Source: Mermis nigrescens (Eukaryota; Nematoda; Enoplea; Mermithida; Mermithidae). Taken from it: 64,000 nucleotides of DNA. This document shows, piece by piece, positions 13,801 through 28,800 of the stretch. The stretch is from the NCBI GenBank assembly GCA_036768485.1, contig JAVLUZ010000771.1:488862-552861 (forward strand), written 5' to 3'. Made by a program: the position numbers and the translations under genes. Position 1 is the first letter of the stretch. Each line of letters begins with the position of its first letter. Under the pieces are notes generated by a model. That model did no database searches. It was not told where the DNA came from and saw only the letters and a list, made by a program, of their open reading frames with translations.

Positions 13801-16800
13801 TCAACAAAAGCGCGTAACAAAGCTTGCAGTGTTTGCGTGTGGTCGAAAAGGCCAGATGGATCGCAGCGTGCGCATGTATAGCGCGCTTGTTTGCGTGTGG
13901 TCCTTTGTCCCAAAACAAACTTTTTTTGGGCGCCAATTGTGTGGTCGTAAAACAGACGATTTATTACCTCTTATTTTGAACGATCGATCAATCGATACAA
14001 TAACGCGCATTTGTTAGGGGATTTTGCGCGCTTTCTTTCCATTTTATCAGAACATCTTTTTTTCTGGGGCGTAAAAATAGCGGTATTGAACATAAACAAG
14101 ACATTAAAATGCGCATCGTAGCTCACGTGGTTTTGCCTTATTTAACGGTAGCGTGTTTTGTAGTCGCTAGTCAAAAAAAGGTTTTTATCAAAAGATTAAA
14201 GAAGCGAGATATTTTGATCAAAAGTTAAGAAATACGTTGGCAATTTGCTTAAGCACGCACGCATTCATTAAAATCTTAGATTGGTGACGGTTGAGTCATT
14301 TGGTCGCAGTAGTCTTAAGGTTGCAAACTTTTAATCTAATAATGCAGGCACTCAATTAGCTATAGTTGTTTTCAACGCCGTGAGCCGATCAAAAGCTTGT
14401 GCTGTGAGCTTAGAAAAGAATAAATATGAATGAAGCAGCTTATCTCTTTCGAGCAACATCAGACAGAGCGTACAAATGAATAAGCATGACATGATTCATT
14501 ATTCACATAAACTAAAATTATCCGTGTGAAGTCATATGATTCGCTTATATGCAAAAAACGGAATTCTGATACTGTACTTATATATTCTTCCATGAAAACA
14601 ATCTTGCCTACTTTACGTGCGTACCTAATTGTCATTTTACTATGATTATATACATTCCTAAATCGTAATCAAGTGAAGTTATTGAGTTTTTCATTATTAT
14701 TTACGCCGCATAACATCTTAATTATTTGCAACGAGAATTTTTTAAATCTCGATTGAATTTTTCAATTCTCGTTTTTTTCTAATTTTAGAATTTTTGAATA
14801 TGGTTTTTTGGTCGTTTATCTCGCTGAGGAGTAAATTTCGGTCAATAATTTTAAAAATATGGAGAAATGCCTATTTTTGGTCTTTTGCGATAAAATAAAT
14901 CGTATTTATCTACATAAATTACTTTCTAATGTAAAATTGTCGCGTTATCAAGAATAGATAGAGAATAGATATGAAAGAAAAATTATGCTGCACTAAATAC
15001 AGCTTTTTGGTTGAAGTTTGTTCAGCCGAAATCGCATTGAAGATTCCTTGAGACATCACTTAAATCATGCGTGCGACAATTTCAAATTCTCCAGGGGAGC
15101 AATAGGTAGGCTATCTGGATAGGGTAACTACTGGCTTGGCTGAAAGGCACCTAAAAATAACTTAAAAGCAAGTTTACCACCGGATAGACTTAAAAAATTT
15201 TAATCCTTTGAGGATGGGTCAGTGGAAGGTCGTCTGTAGTTGGGGATTCCCATTCCTATTACATGTGTGCTTCTGAAAGTAGGGCTCAGTCATACGTCGA
15301 ATGTCTCATTATTTTAGGAACAAGCTGCGATCGACCGGATACCGGGCCCGGACCGGCCCGGCCAGTCAGGGCAGGCCTGGGCCTAATTAATACCTAAATT
15401 TTAAAAGCCTTGAAGTTAATAACTTGTTCGAACAATGCTCATCACACTGGCAATATCTGTCTCTGAAAATGGACCAAAGCTGCTGGTCTAGACTATTTTG
15501 GGCCCACCTGTACACATCTGATCATCGTATATCCTCCAAGCTCTATACATCTAGTTCATATTCACTTTTTATTTAAGCATTTCTGTGTTTTTATGCGTAA
15601 TTTCTTTATGAATTACTGCAGTGCAGTCCATCTAAGAGTCTGATATGTATTTATGAATCTTAATACTGTGCAGCATTAATAGTGACCGATTGTTGCAGCA
15701 TATATAACAGGTGGTGGCACTTCAATGGTTTATAACCAGTAAACTTTCCATTCAGTCCTGGAACTGCAGCAGGAATCAGCTAAGATTTAAGATTAATTAC
15801 AATTCGTTAAAATTTCTGCCACACACACTTACAAACTAAAATTATTTCAGGACATCTATGATTCAATCTTGTAGCTAGCCATATTCTCCTTTTTCTTGCC
15901 CTTAAAGATATACCCATCGCAAGTTCTTTACAGAACTGCTGATCACGGGCGTCAGTGGATCTATAATTCTTTAGAATTTCAAGCCGAAATTATAAGAGGC
16001 AGCAGGAATCAGCAGATTTAATGAATGCGAAATATTTATGCTGCCTTTTTATGATAATGTAACATGAAAACAGCGCTTGAAAATTCGGAAGGTCTTAGCA
16101 AAGAACGCTAGAATCACTGAAATCAAGTTGCTAGATTCTTTTTAATCATGCATGCGGAATAAAATAAATGACTCCGCTGCGAAATGATGTGGCGCAAAGC
16201 GCCCAAAGTTTTTTATAACTATTTTGATGACTGTGGAAACCGAAGCTGCTTGTTTGTGTCAAAAATACTGCTTAAGAAAAATGAATTCAATTATTCTTTA
16301 AGTTGCAGTCAAGGTCATGGATGGTGAAAAATGGTCGGAATCCATAGCATCGATCAAACGCCTGGCGTATAGCTAAGCTAAATTTAATTTTAAAAATATA
16401 TACATGAATGGCAATCTCTTATATAATAAAAGCCGAGCTAAAATATACATAAATGGCAAACTCTTATATAATAAAGCATTATCTTACCATTATGATAATA
16501 TCTTGTTGTCATAACCTATCCTGAATCCTTAACTTGAATTTTATTCAAAATTTTGTATGTATTTTTGTCTTACTATGTCACTTGACATAAACATATAAAA
16601 GTCAGACCTTAATAAACACCTATATTAGGTAGTTATACATACTATACACGTACATCCTTATAGCATGTATATCCTTAAGCATGTGGTAAGTACGGACCCG
16701 GTTTTTTGAGCCCGGTCGATCACTGGATGGAGGTCATCGGCTATGGTAAAAAATGCAATTTTCGCTAAAATGGCGGGTCAAAAGTTTTCTGACTCTGGGG

Positions 16801-19800
16801 ATGGGGACTAACAACATCGTTGTGGGTATTCTTCTCTTTGACCCCCGCCCTGTTACATGTAATAAGTCATTCTCAAACTTGTTAAAGTCTTCTTCCAAAT
16901 ATGGGCAAATTTAAGAGGGCGGCCGTTTGGATGAAGAAAAGGCTTTCATCCAGCGAGCATTCGCCGAAACTCGGACGGATGTCGCTGGCAATCCGCCCAG
17001 CAGTCAAAAAGTCCCTTCGACGACTAGCGGCGGCGTCAGTGGCGCCGCCCAATATTTAGTCTTAATTCAAACATTAGGCGATGATTCGGTTGGAAAAGAG
17101 CTTGATAAGTCTGATATTTTGAGCCGAGATCAGTTGCTATTGCATTCTCAGGTCTTGAACGATATCAGCGTGTTGTCCGTCGAATTATACGGCGAGTATG
17201 TTGCCTGCTGATCATTTTATCCTGTTAATTTTCTATTCCTTCGTCTTATACAGGCCCGTAGCTGGCCGTCCTATTTTGGGGGACCAACACCAATTTTGGG
17301 GGGACTTAGCGCAAAAAGACCAAAAATAGCACAAAATAACGTTTAAAAGTCCTATTTTTCCGATTTTTCTGAATTTCGGGGTCCGAACCCACCACGCCGC
17401 CCTAGAGACACGTGCTTGGTTTTATAGGCGGTTTTAAAAAGCTTTTTAGTATGATTTCATGCTTTTGTTCACTACATATTCTTGAACATTCAGGTCCTTA
17501 TCGGAATTTTTTCAAATTTTGTTTGAATTTATTATAGCATTGCCAAGTGTTTACGAAAAATTTTTCTGCGGGACAGGTTATTTATTTATTACTAGTGGTT
17601 TCAATCGATAAATTGACCGTATTTTGCTTCGCGTTTGCACGTTTTACGAATGCATAGTTTCGCAATTCACGATTTCGATTTCATTAAGCGCTTTTTAGTT
17701 CTATTTTGCAAGGTTCGTTTTCCTATTTCAGTTGTTTTTTTCAATTCAATTATTTTTTCAATTTTAAAGTTAATCCGATTCAATGTCCAAATTCCATACA
17801 GATTTAAAAATGCTCCATTTGTCGCCTTATTTACAATTTTAAATCTTATTGATTCTACTGCTGAAATGATTTTTCGAACACGTCATCCGGTTTCTTTCTT
17901 CATTCGTCTCTTTTTCAGGAACTGGTCATTGAGTGACATTTGCTTTAAACCGGACCCTCCGACTATAGAAGGGGACTTGGCTTTATTATTCCAGAATGTA
18001 AGCTTCTTACCGTGCATAATGTCCGTGTAAGGTATAATTTGCTGACGTCAATGAACGAGTGTATTTAATTACCTCGTGACTGCGTAACGATGCCAAGTTT
18101 TTTTAAATTTATGTGTGAGAAATTCATAAAATCGATTAGGCAGGAGGCGCGTACACAGCTGTAAGCAGATTTTGGCCTATGTGCAGTCTATTTACTTTTC
18201 AGTCATAGTTAAACAATACTAACCGTAAAAGTCGTATTCTGCTCGTCTTATCAGACAAAAGAAGACGTTTTGAAATCGAAACCTTATCTGGTTTACAGTT
18301 TTGCATGGAGTAAATAGGACTTTAAACGCAGCTATTCATTTTCTCAGTGCAAAGGCATATATATTTTGCGTTACTTCGGTGCATCGCCACCATTATAAGC
18401 ATACATATTGCACTTTAAAATTCAGGTTACTTTGGTCAGCCATTTTTCGTACAGAGTGCTAATTCATCTATTTTTGTTCGAAACGACCTGAAAAAAGTTT
18501 AAAAAAATTATTGTTTACAGTTGAGGAAGAATGGAAAAAACCGAACTTTTTGGACGAACTTTTTTGGACAGGTGGCTACGACGTGATTAGGATATACAAC
18601 TTATCCCTCCATATCGGGCTCTATTTAGGGGGGGGGCGAGGACGGGGGCGGAAGCCCCTTGACCGAAAATAATTTGACAAGAATTTCGAAAGGTAAATTA
18701 ATGCACGAAAAAGATGGAAAAATTGCTTGTATGTATTTGGTGTAAAATCTAATTTCCGGCGCTTCGTGCCGCAAGCGAAACATTTTCAATGATTTTGATT
18801 AGGCCCATATCCAAAATTCGTTATTGGTCAATATCTTGAAAAATTTGTCTGAATGATTCGTAAAAAGCGAAATTTCCCGCGTTTTTCGATATTCTCTATC
18901 CTTTAACGTCGTGAAATTCGAACTTTTCCAAAAAAAGGTTTTTCAAACGCAGAAGGCTATAAGAAGTTTCGTTTTTGGTTGCGCTTGGACCGAGATTATA
19001 GAAAATAGTTGACATCTGACGCGAAGCGCCGAAAATTTGAAGATTTTACGTCAACGTCTATGCAATTTTTTAATTTTTTTCGGCCAACCCCTAATTACGG
19101 CCCTGATCTGGCTCAAACGCGACTAAATAACGTCATCTTTATAACCTTTTGGGTAAAAAGTGAAATTTTCGAAAAATTCGAATTTTATGATGTTAATGGC
19201 CAGAGTATGTCGAAAAAGATCGAAAAACGTCGGTTTTCGCAAGCTATCCCGACGAATTTTCCGAGATAAAGACCAATTTATGTCTGTTGGGTGTCCTCGT
19301 CTCCCTCCTTCTTGCCTGACCGAATCCTGAATACGGGTCTGCCTTCTTCCATGTAAGGGATCGAAAGTTTGGGCGGGGGTTCAGGCATGTGATGGGGGTG
19401 AGGGGGTGGGGGGTAATGACTCTTATTTTTAAAAAATGTCAAAGAACACATAACAATGGCCAAAAACGCACGTTTTCGCAAAAATTGATGAAGGCCAAAG
19501 ATTTTTTTGATGTGGGGGATGGTGCGAGAACTAACTTTGGGTGGGGGTATCTATTATTCCCCTGTTACATATATGAATCCCTTCATAGGTATGCTATGCT
19601 TTTAAAAAGCTTAAATTCATTCGCTTATTATGCAGGAAATTTCTCCTATCTGATAATGCAATCGATTTTCTAGCTCGTATTTATTAGTAAATTTATTTAT
19701 TCATGCATAAATTAATTGAAATTTACTGATTTATTAGTCATCCTTCTATTTTTTCAGCTAGTTGATAAAATTGTCCCATGTGTTATTATTACGCCACTTG

Positions 19801-22800
19801 ATTGTTTTTGGGAAGGAAGTCAAGCCCTAGGGCCATTTCCGCCCGTTGAACTACCGTAAGCTTGCTTTAAAACGCATTGTATGCATCGGTGCACAAGGTC
19901 AGGGTCGGCAGGAGGGGGGTGAAATGCCAAAAATCTAAAACAGCAAATTTTTACGTTCATGATTTTTTTGCTGTTTTAATGATCAAAATGGTCAAAATAG
20001 CTTATAAAACGTTTTTCGTGTTAATAACACATTTTAAAAGCATTTTTAGTCCATTTTGACTGCATCATATCACTTTTAACACTAAAAAATGCAAAAATTT
20101 ATCAATTTTGGGCGCTTTTTGAGTAAAAAGTACTTCAAAAGTACTAATCTGGCGCGAAGCGCCGGAAAATTCTTGACATTTTTAATGATTTTGATGTCTA
20201 AAATGATGCAGAACAAGACCTGTTTGCTCAAAATCGCCGGACAGTACCGGTCTAGCTGACCCTCAGGGGAGGTGATACCCCCTCACCACCTATGTGCAGG
20301 TGTGATTGTACGATGCCTTAATTCTCTGCCTTATGTTTTTGATTTAAATTCTTATATTGTTTACTGTTTTATTTACTTTATTAAACTTATTCTTTTTATG
20401 TTATCTATGAATATTTTGTCTTCATGTGTTTTCTGTTTTGAACAACGAACTGCTAATTCTGTTCATCGCTTTTGTTTGGCAAATTTTATTTTTTATTGTA
20501 ATTTGAAAATGATGTTTGCTTGACTTTTCCAAAACAATTGTTGTTATCAATACGCGTTTATTCAATACGATAAGTAATAAATATTAAATAAAAAATATAA
20601 TATTTAATATTAAATTTAAATTCATTTACTTTTTTATTCATATAGGCTAGGTATACATTTATTTAATTGTTTACTCGTTTTTTGATTTATTTTTTGATTT
20701 TTCTCATCTATTCTTCTTTTATCTAGAGTTTATTTTTACATTTACGCACTCGTAATTACTTATGCATATATTTATTCACAATTAATTATGCCTTATTTAT
20801 TCATCGATTAATATCAATCATTGAATTACCTATTTTTCTGTTCGATTGTTTGCTTTTGTTGCACTTAAATATACAAAATATTTTGAGCAATATTTCATTT
20901 TATTATAAATATTGAACAATATTTCATATTATTAAGATGTTAAATATTATCTAATATGATTCAATATTTAGTGATATTGTATATTTAATATTAAAATTAT
21001 TTAAGATTATTTATATTATTAAAAATTTACAAATAATTCTATAGGTCTTAATTAATAAATATTTTTTCAATACTTTAAATATTTATATTATATAATATTC
21101 AATATTGAATAAATATTATTTCATCTTTTATCATTTGTTTTTTATCAATTTTCAGAGATATGCTAACTTGGATTATTCCTAGTCTTACCAAATACGTTTC
21201 ATGGAAAACGCTCGATCCGCTAACCGTCGTAAATGATCTTTTGGAACATATTCAGCTGGCCGAAATGGAGGCTCTAAAATCGCTGTTTCAGCGCGTAAAG
21301 CCAAATTTTGATTTTTAATAATTAAAAAATGAATTAATGCATTATTACATATAGCAATAATAAATATATGCAATAATCAGTGCATAATTAACTCAGTATA
21401 ATTAGTAAATATTAATTAATGTTATATGCTTTCCGCCACGTTACGTAAATAAGTATAATTAATTTTTTATTACAATAGTGTTGTAGGAATGGATTGATTA
21501 TATAGGTACTATACATGCACAGCATAGGAATTCTGGGAGTTGAAAACCTAAAGTGCCTTTTTTGGACCCAAAAATGGCCGGTACGCGATTAAAAAACATC
21601 GTTTTTTGGCGTTTCTTACGATACTCTATACTTCTAGAGCATGAAATCATGAAAAATTTCGAAAAAAATCGAATAAATTGACCAATATATCGCTTAAAAC
21701 ATGAATATATGGGCGCGAAGCGCCGAAAATTCGGCGATTTTGAGCAAATAGATAGCCAAAAACCCTTAAAAAGACACTTTTTCTACCAATTTTCAGGTAA
21801 GTTTAGGAAACTTTTGAAAAATCGCCAATTCTGGGGGGGTGAAAATGTTTTTGCGGGGGTGAAAAATGATTCTGCGGGGTTGAAACCCCCCAAACCCCCC
21901 AAGATCATGTATGATAGGTACTACAAATTAATGAATTATTATACGTTTGTACATTGTAATGAATTGCGCGTGATTACATTATAATTGTAATTATTATATT
22001 ATTAGCGTCGTAATCGGTTAATTATTTCAATTTGTGATTAATGTGGTATACGAAATGTATCAATTAAATTTTTTCGCCTGATATCTATTAACGGATATCG
22101 ATCATTGTAGGCAAGATTCAATATCTGTATTTCTATTTTATCGTGAATCTATTCGCTTATTTATCTGTATTTTTTATTTTTTTAATTTTTTTCAATTTTA
22201 TTTTATTTTATTATTTTTATTATTTTTTTATTTTTTATTTTCATTTTTTAAATTTATTTTGGATTTTTCATTATATTATCCGATATCAATTTTTATTTCC
22301 GAATATTACAGTTTTGGATGAGATAAACATTTTATCTATAAAAGATATAATTTAGTTGAAATTTTCGTATTTGCTTCCTCATGGTAACGAAAAAGTATTT
22401 AAATGATAAAGTTTTTTATTATTATGTAATCAAAAATTTTCCATAATTTTTTTGTTATCATTTAATAAATAAATGGTGGTGGGAAATCTTTTCTTTTTCC
22501 CCCTTATTTATTTGTTTATTTTTCGCGGTTTTTGATGCCAATGGATAGAGCTTAATGAGAAACGTCGAAAAATGGCGCTTTTTGCTCCTGTTGTAAATTT
22601 TGCAGTGTTTTTACATTAAAAAATTTTAAATTCCCTTCCTCTCCATCACATTTCCAGAATTTGAGTGTTGCTTTTGTATGTTCCTTACCTGAAGTCGCCT
22701 TAAAATCATGGAGACTAAAATATCGAGATTTGGGGCGGTTCATGTTCGGACTCGTATAATTTGATTTTAAAGTGCCTCTTTTGGGCTTAAAAGCATACAT

Positions 22801-25800
22801 GGGCGTGGGGTGGGGGTTTTTACCCCCAGAAGTTGAAACCCCCTCCTCAGATTACTGTATACCCTCAGAATCCAATTTGTAGTAACATTTTTTTTGCAAT
22901 TTTACTCATCCTGACCTTCCAGAATTTTCTCGCTGTCCACGTATGCTCAAAAGTGGTGGATGGATACGCTTCAAAAGCATCATTTTCTGGCGTTTTTGAC
23001 GATGCTCTATCTTTTTAGAACATGAACATGTTAAAAAATTCGGGAAAAATAAGAAAATTCGAATGAATATAAAAAATATTGTCAAAAAAGTCGGAAAATT
23101 TGACACTTTTGAGCAAGAAGCCAGCTGGAAACGCTGAAAACAATGCCGTTTCTACGAATTTTTAGGAAAAATCGCTAATTCTGAGGGTTGAAAAAATATC
23201 GGGGGGGGAGGGTTCAATTTTTTCGTCGGGGGACCCCCAAAGAACATATATATGTCGTTATGCTTCAGGGGGTCTGGTTGGAACTCACATCCGAAGTCTG
23301 GCAACTTCTACATCTCCTATACTTTTAGGCTGAAATAATCATTTTTGACTTTTTCTGAGCTGCCGAAAATGGGCAGCACAGCTGCATCACCTCTCCAATA
23401 TTTAAGAATACCTAGCTACTTGTTTTATTACATTTTTTGGTGTTTTCCACCAATTTCCAAGGGAAACTGAGTGATATATTCGCCGGACGAGCTCGAGAAA
23501 CCCAAAAAATTTTTTAACGTCAGGTCTTGGCCCTAGGTTCTTACTCCCGAATTCTTCCATTTTGCAAAAAAATCTTATTAAATGTGTTGCGTAATTTTAA
23601 AAATCTGTCGTTATATTTATATTTTTACGCTCATACGTTTATCGCGTGCTACAGGCCGGCGTGGAACACGGTTACTTGAAACGGCCCTGCATCGACCCCC
23701 TAAATCCCGAGTGTCCCAAAACGGCACCCAATTACATCGACCTGTGTCCGGTAGTCGACGAATTTCTGCGCTGGAACGCCGATGAGGGCGACGTATACGC
23801 GCTGCGATCGAAGCGAAACAAAACGGCCAATCGGAATCGAGAGCGAGACAAATCGACCAATCAGAATCTAGACCACGCCCACTTTCCGGAAAAATTGCCC
23901 AATCATCGATCGGACGCCAGACCGACGCCCACGCCCGAGAATATCGATTCGCGCGCGACGCCGCACCAGCGCCGTCTTTCCGTCGCGCTCGACCACAGTA
24001 CCACGCTTAACCATAGCTCTACGCTTAATCATAGCGGTACGCTTAATCATAGCGCTTCGGTCGGCCAATCAGGAACGGGCATCAAGGTGCTCGATTTGTT
24101 CGGCGTTCTCGACGACGGCGACGCTGGGAACGACGGCGACAGACGCGACGACGTCGTCGTCGACGATCGCGTCAATTATGACGACGGCGTCGAGAACGCG
24201 GGCGACGACGACGGCGAATGCGCCGCGCATCGCGAAGAAATTCGGCGTCTGCTGAGATCGGACGAAAAATTATTAAAAAAATTCGTACCCCAGTATTTTG
24301 GACGGGTGTCAAACGACCGAGACGACGACGCTACGGGAAACATTTTAGTCGAAAATTTGGCCCACCTTGGCCGGGCGCAGCGGCGATTCGGGCGTCACGT
24401 GACCGGCGGGTGCTCGGGATTCGCTCAAAAATTTATGCATTGGCCCGAAGATTTGATCATAGGCGGAGTTAATCGAAACGGCAACGGAATCTTTAGGTTT
24501 GATGCTTTTTCGAATGTATTTAATTTTTGTAATTTTCATCGTTCTTACTTTTTGCTGATTTCTTCTAATAATTTTACTTCCATTTATTTTAAATTTACTA
24601 TACTTTAATCAATTTTATACACTTAATTATATACCTAAAGGTATTTAACGTAGGTGCACAAGGTCAGGGTCGGCGGAGGGGGGGTAAAATCTCAGAAATC
24701 CAAAACAGTAAATTTAACGTTCACAATATTTCTGTTGTTAAACGACCAAAATAGTCAAAATAGCCTATAAAACGTTTTTTTCGTAGTAATTTAGCATTTT
24801 TAAAGCATTCGTAGTCCATGTTGACTGCATTACATCACTTTTAACACTAAAAAATACAGAAATTAATCAATTTTTAGCGCTTTTTTGGGTAAAAAAGTAT
24901 ATAAAAGTACTAATCCGTGGCCGAGCGCCGGAAAAATTTTGACATTTTCACTGATTTTGATGTCAAAAATGATGCAGAACAAGACCTGTTTGCTCAAAAT
25001 CGCCGGACAATACCGGTCTAGCTGACCCCTCAGGGGGTAATACCCCCCTCACCCCCTATGTGTATGTGTGGTATTTAATATAATTTTTGTAATGTAATAT
25101 ATATTTAATGTAATTTAATATATTTGATTTATCTAGTTTTATTTTCAATTTTATTTAATTCTGTATTTAATTTTACTTGTTTTTTTGTTTTGTATTCTGT
25201 TTAGCTTTTTTGCAGTTTATCGAATTTTCATTTCACCAGGCCGTGTATTCATTATTATTCATTTATTCATGTAATTTTATAATTCAGTAACTAATCTAGC
25301 CGGATCATTGCTTTTCCGTTTGTTTTTTCAAGGATCAATCCTATTTTTTTGTACTTGAAACGCGTTACTTTTATGTTCGTACTTTCCTTTATTTTTTATG
25401 ATTATTTATTTTCAATCGCTAATTTTTTTGATTTTTTAAATTAATATTTTCGAATAATTATTTATTAATTTAATTGATTCGATTAGTCGATTTATTATTT
25501 CATACATAATTAGGTAAATAGGGATTTCTCTTTGAAAATTTTTTAAAAATTTATCTAAAAATTATCCACCAATTGTTCATAATTCCCCTGAAGTCAACAT
25601 TTTTTCCTCTCCGTGAATATTCGACAAAAAATTGCATTTTTTGCCAGTTTAGGCATTTTTAAAACCATTTTTGACTATCACATATTAGATAATCTTGGGG
25701 TTTGAGGGGTTTTCGACCGCCCCCTCCCCCAAGGTCTTCAACCCTAGAAAATTTTCACTCCCAGAAATTTTGATTTTCCGAAAAAAATCGTAGAAAATAT

Positions 25801-28800
25801 GCTGTTTTAAGCTTTTTCAGGGATATTATGAATCAAAAAGTGTCTAATTTTCGGCGCTTAGCGCCTTACATACTCATTTTCTTACTGTATTTTGTTCAAT
25901 TTACTCCATTGATTCACATTTTTTCGAATGTTTCAAAGTATTTCTATGTTCTGAAAAGGAAAAATGGTCTTTTCGACGCATATCCACAGTTTTTGAGCCC
26001 AAAAAATATACTGTGAAAAAATTTTGATTCTGAAAAGGTCTGAAATTCGCAAAATTTTCGGCGCTTCGCGCCTTAATGAGGAATTGTGTGTCCTATACAT
26101 CTGTATAATAGCAGAAATCGCATTTCGAAAGGAAAAATGTCGAATTTTTCGGCGCTTCGCGTCGTTTTAAGACGATTCTTAATGATTTTTGCCCTCATAA
26201 AACCAGGAATTGGCCAAAATACAATACCAAAGGTCGAACAACTCTGTTTTTACCAGTGATCGGACCGAGGGTACTTTTTGGACCCTCGGCCTCGGCCGAG
26301 GCCGAGGCGACTTAAAATCCTTGCCTCGGCCGAGGCCGAGGCCGAGGCCGAGGGTAATGCCGAGGGTCAAGCTTGTATACCTATACCCATAAATAGTACT
26401 CTTAGGATATTTTGTATGCACATGAGCTAGAGAATAATCGTAATATTAAGCACTTTATCGAATGGACAAACAATTCATTCTTATTTTCAATAATAGTAGA
26501 TTAAATGTGTGAAGGATTTATTGAATAAAGTCAGCAGCATGAAAGCATACTTAACTTAACAAGTTGACGTTGAAGACTTGGAAAAATTAATAAAAAACAT
26601 GGCTGAACAAGCACTTAAAAACTTTTATTACTATAAATAAGAAAACAGTGTCGAAGAAATAAACGAACAAACGAAATAAGCTAAGTAAAGACAGAATTGT
26701 AGCCATTGTTGTGCTCGCTTTTGCAGTAATGCATTTTAAACACGCTTTTTCAATCATCCAATTCTGGTGCGGCAGGTAATATGACGGAAACTGCACTGTA
26801 CTTTCCGATCATAGTTTCCCAAGGTCCAGAGTCGAGGTAAGGGTGAAATCCCAACATGGGGGACCAGTAAATTAAGTAATGTCTTTGTATGAGCGAACAA
26901 ATTTTTGTAGATATTTTATATTAATATATTTTTAAAGATACACATTTTTACATACTGCCAGTGAGTGACCTGCAACCGACATGCAGTCCTAAACAGTGTT
27001 TTTTTGTGCAAGATACCTTTTTACATGTACAAAGATGGTATCCAAAAGTCTTTGAACATTTTGTACATGCAAATTTTTGTGTACTATTATAGTATGGTAC
27101 AGTAGCGATTTAGTGTGGTAAAACAGGGTTTTTCGTCCTTTGGTAGTGTATCTTAGCTAATTCCTGGGTTTCTGAATATTTGACATTTTTCCATTCTAAA
27201 TGCAAATTATACTATTTTAAAGATATATAGGACAGACAATTACTGATGCGCCGGAAATTTTCGGGAATTTTACACCCTTTTACAGTTTTTGTCTCTCCAA
27301 AAATCTTTGTGCATGTACAAAGACGGTCCTGAAAAGTCTCTGTACGTTATGAAAAATCTTTGCCGAATACAAAAATCGTGGCCCTAAATGTGATAATTCG
27401 GCCTGAGTTTAGTTGATAAGTTCATGAGATTTTGATGAAATTTACATATAAAACTCGAGTGAGAAAGCTAAAACAACTTGTACTGCAAAATCAGAAATAT
27501 TACAGATATTGTAATATGCCAATTAGATCTTGTAATAAGCATTACTGTGCTTAGAAATTCAATGCAACATCAGGATAAATTAGTCAATTTTATCTTTGAA
27601 CGGTAGAAAAGTGCTAAGTTATTAAATAGTACTTATTTTGCATAAAATTTTTAAAAACAGTATGAATAGATACAAAAGATATTTCAATCTGCATAAAGAT
27701 GCCTAGATTACACAAAAATTGATTTTTGAGTGTTTAATGCCCCTGCTTCAATCTAAATACAGTATATTAGCGATATTTTGCGCGAAGCGCCGAAAATTCT
27801 TTGAAAATTTCTAAAATATACTGAAAAACGATATAATTAATATCACTTTGTCCAAGAAAGTATTTTAACATTGTATAACAATGGCTCCAAAAAATGCGCG
27901 AGCCGAAATTGATTTTTGGCAAAACCTTCATTTATTGGCCATTTTTAGGTGCGTTTTTGCGATTTTCGGCCGAAAATTCGTGATCATTTACCCACTCTCC
28001 CATAAAAATGGCCGAAAACCATACGTGTAACAGAGGGGCTTTGGGGAATTCCCCACCCACCCAGGGTTGGACGTCCTCCCAAACACCCTTCCCTCCAACA
28101 TCAGAAAATTTTAACCCTCCCTCCCCATTTTTGGCGAAAATTTGCGCTTTGTTGGCTATTTTTAGGTGCTTTTGCCATTTTTGACATAGAATTAGAGTCG
28201 CTAATCCCCCTCCTTCTAAAAATGGCCAGGGACCCATACCCGAAATTTCTAGCCGTTACATGCATGCCGAGGAGCCTCTCCCGAAAATTTTGAGCCTGTC
28301 ACATGCATGTTTCATAGTGATAGTTTGTCTATTTACTCTGGCTTACATTCAAAAATACTGTATCACTTCGTGAAATTCTAATAGTTAGCTGCACTTTTGC
28401 CATAGTAAAAATTAAGTTCAAAAATATTCAAAAGGTTTTCACCAAAAATCGTCTGACAGTGACATGAGTCTTGTACCCTGAGAGGGGGTAATAACCCTCC
28501 CTCACCCCCTCCCCCTATGGAAATGTGTGTTTCCGATCCATGTAGCGAGCATTAGAATTAAAATTAGTCATCACATGAATAATACATTGGCACTTTGCTA
28601 TATGTGACTTGGTGTAACTGGGTACGCGACTAAAACCATAAGAAAAGTCTATAGGTAAAAAATAGGCTGTGTACTGCAGATGCATTCTAAATAGTTAATA
28701 TTCAACGGATATATTGAAGTTATTCAAATTTGATTTTAACCCTCGGCGCCTCGGCACTTTTCAGCTTCGCCCTCGGCGCCGAGGCCGAGGCTCCAAAAAA

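Larger units (their letters stand above)
5454..16915 (+). other. ptc intron 2 (11.5 kb)
   Basis: The longest intron. Dated or recognisable pieces, listed separately, are an M MITE, old B copies, J, F, a C-like pair, a foldback element and H4. The stretches 5693-6180, 7222-7580, 7786-8580, 9060-9400, 9660-10215 and 12570-15326 show no family I recognise and no plausible coding exon. A small perfect-ish hairpin lies near 13541-13616 (CACGATAAATATATATTT and its complement). Confidence 0.7.

Noticed and set aside
14640..15000. Possible coding exon in the long unique part of intron 2
   Set aside because: No open frame with GC rise, and exons 2 and 3 already join in phase with no Patched residues missing.
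17635..18030. 131-residue open frame overlapping exon 4
   Set aside because: T-rich intron read-through in a different frame from the Patched exon.
23868..24539. Arg-rich open frames overlapping exon 7
   Set aside because: Shadow frames of the exon; no family similarity.
26179..26421. Gly/Arg/Leu-rich frames at 26179-26421
   Set aside because: Translations of the CCGAGG array of H2.
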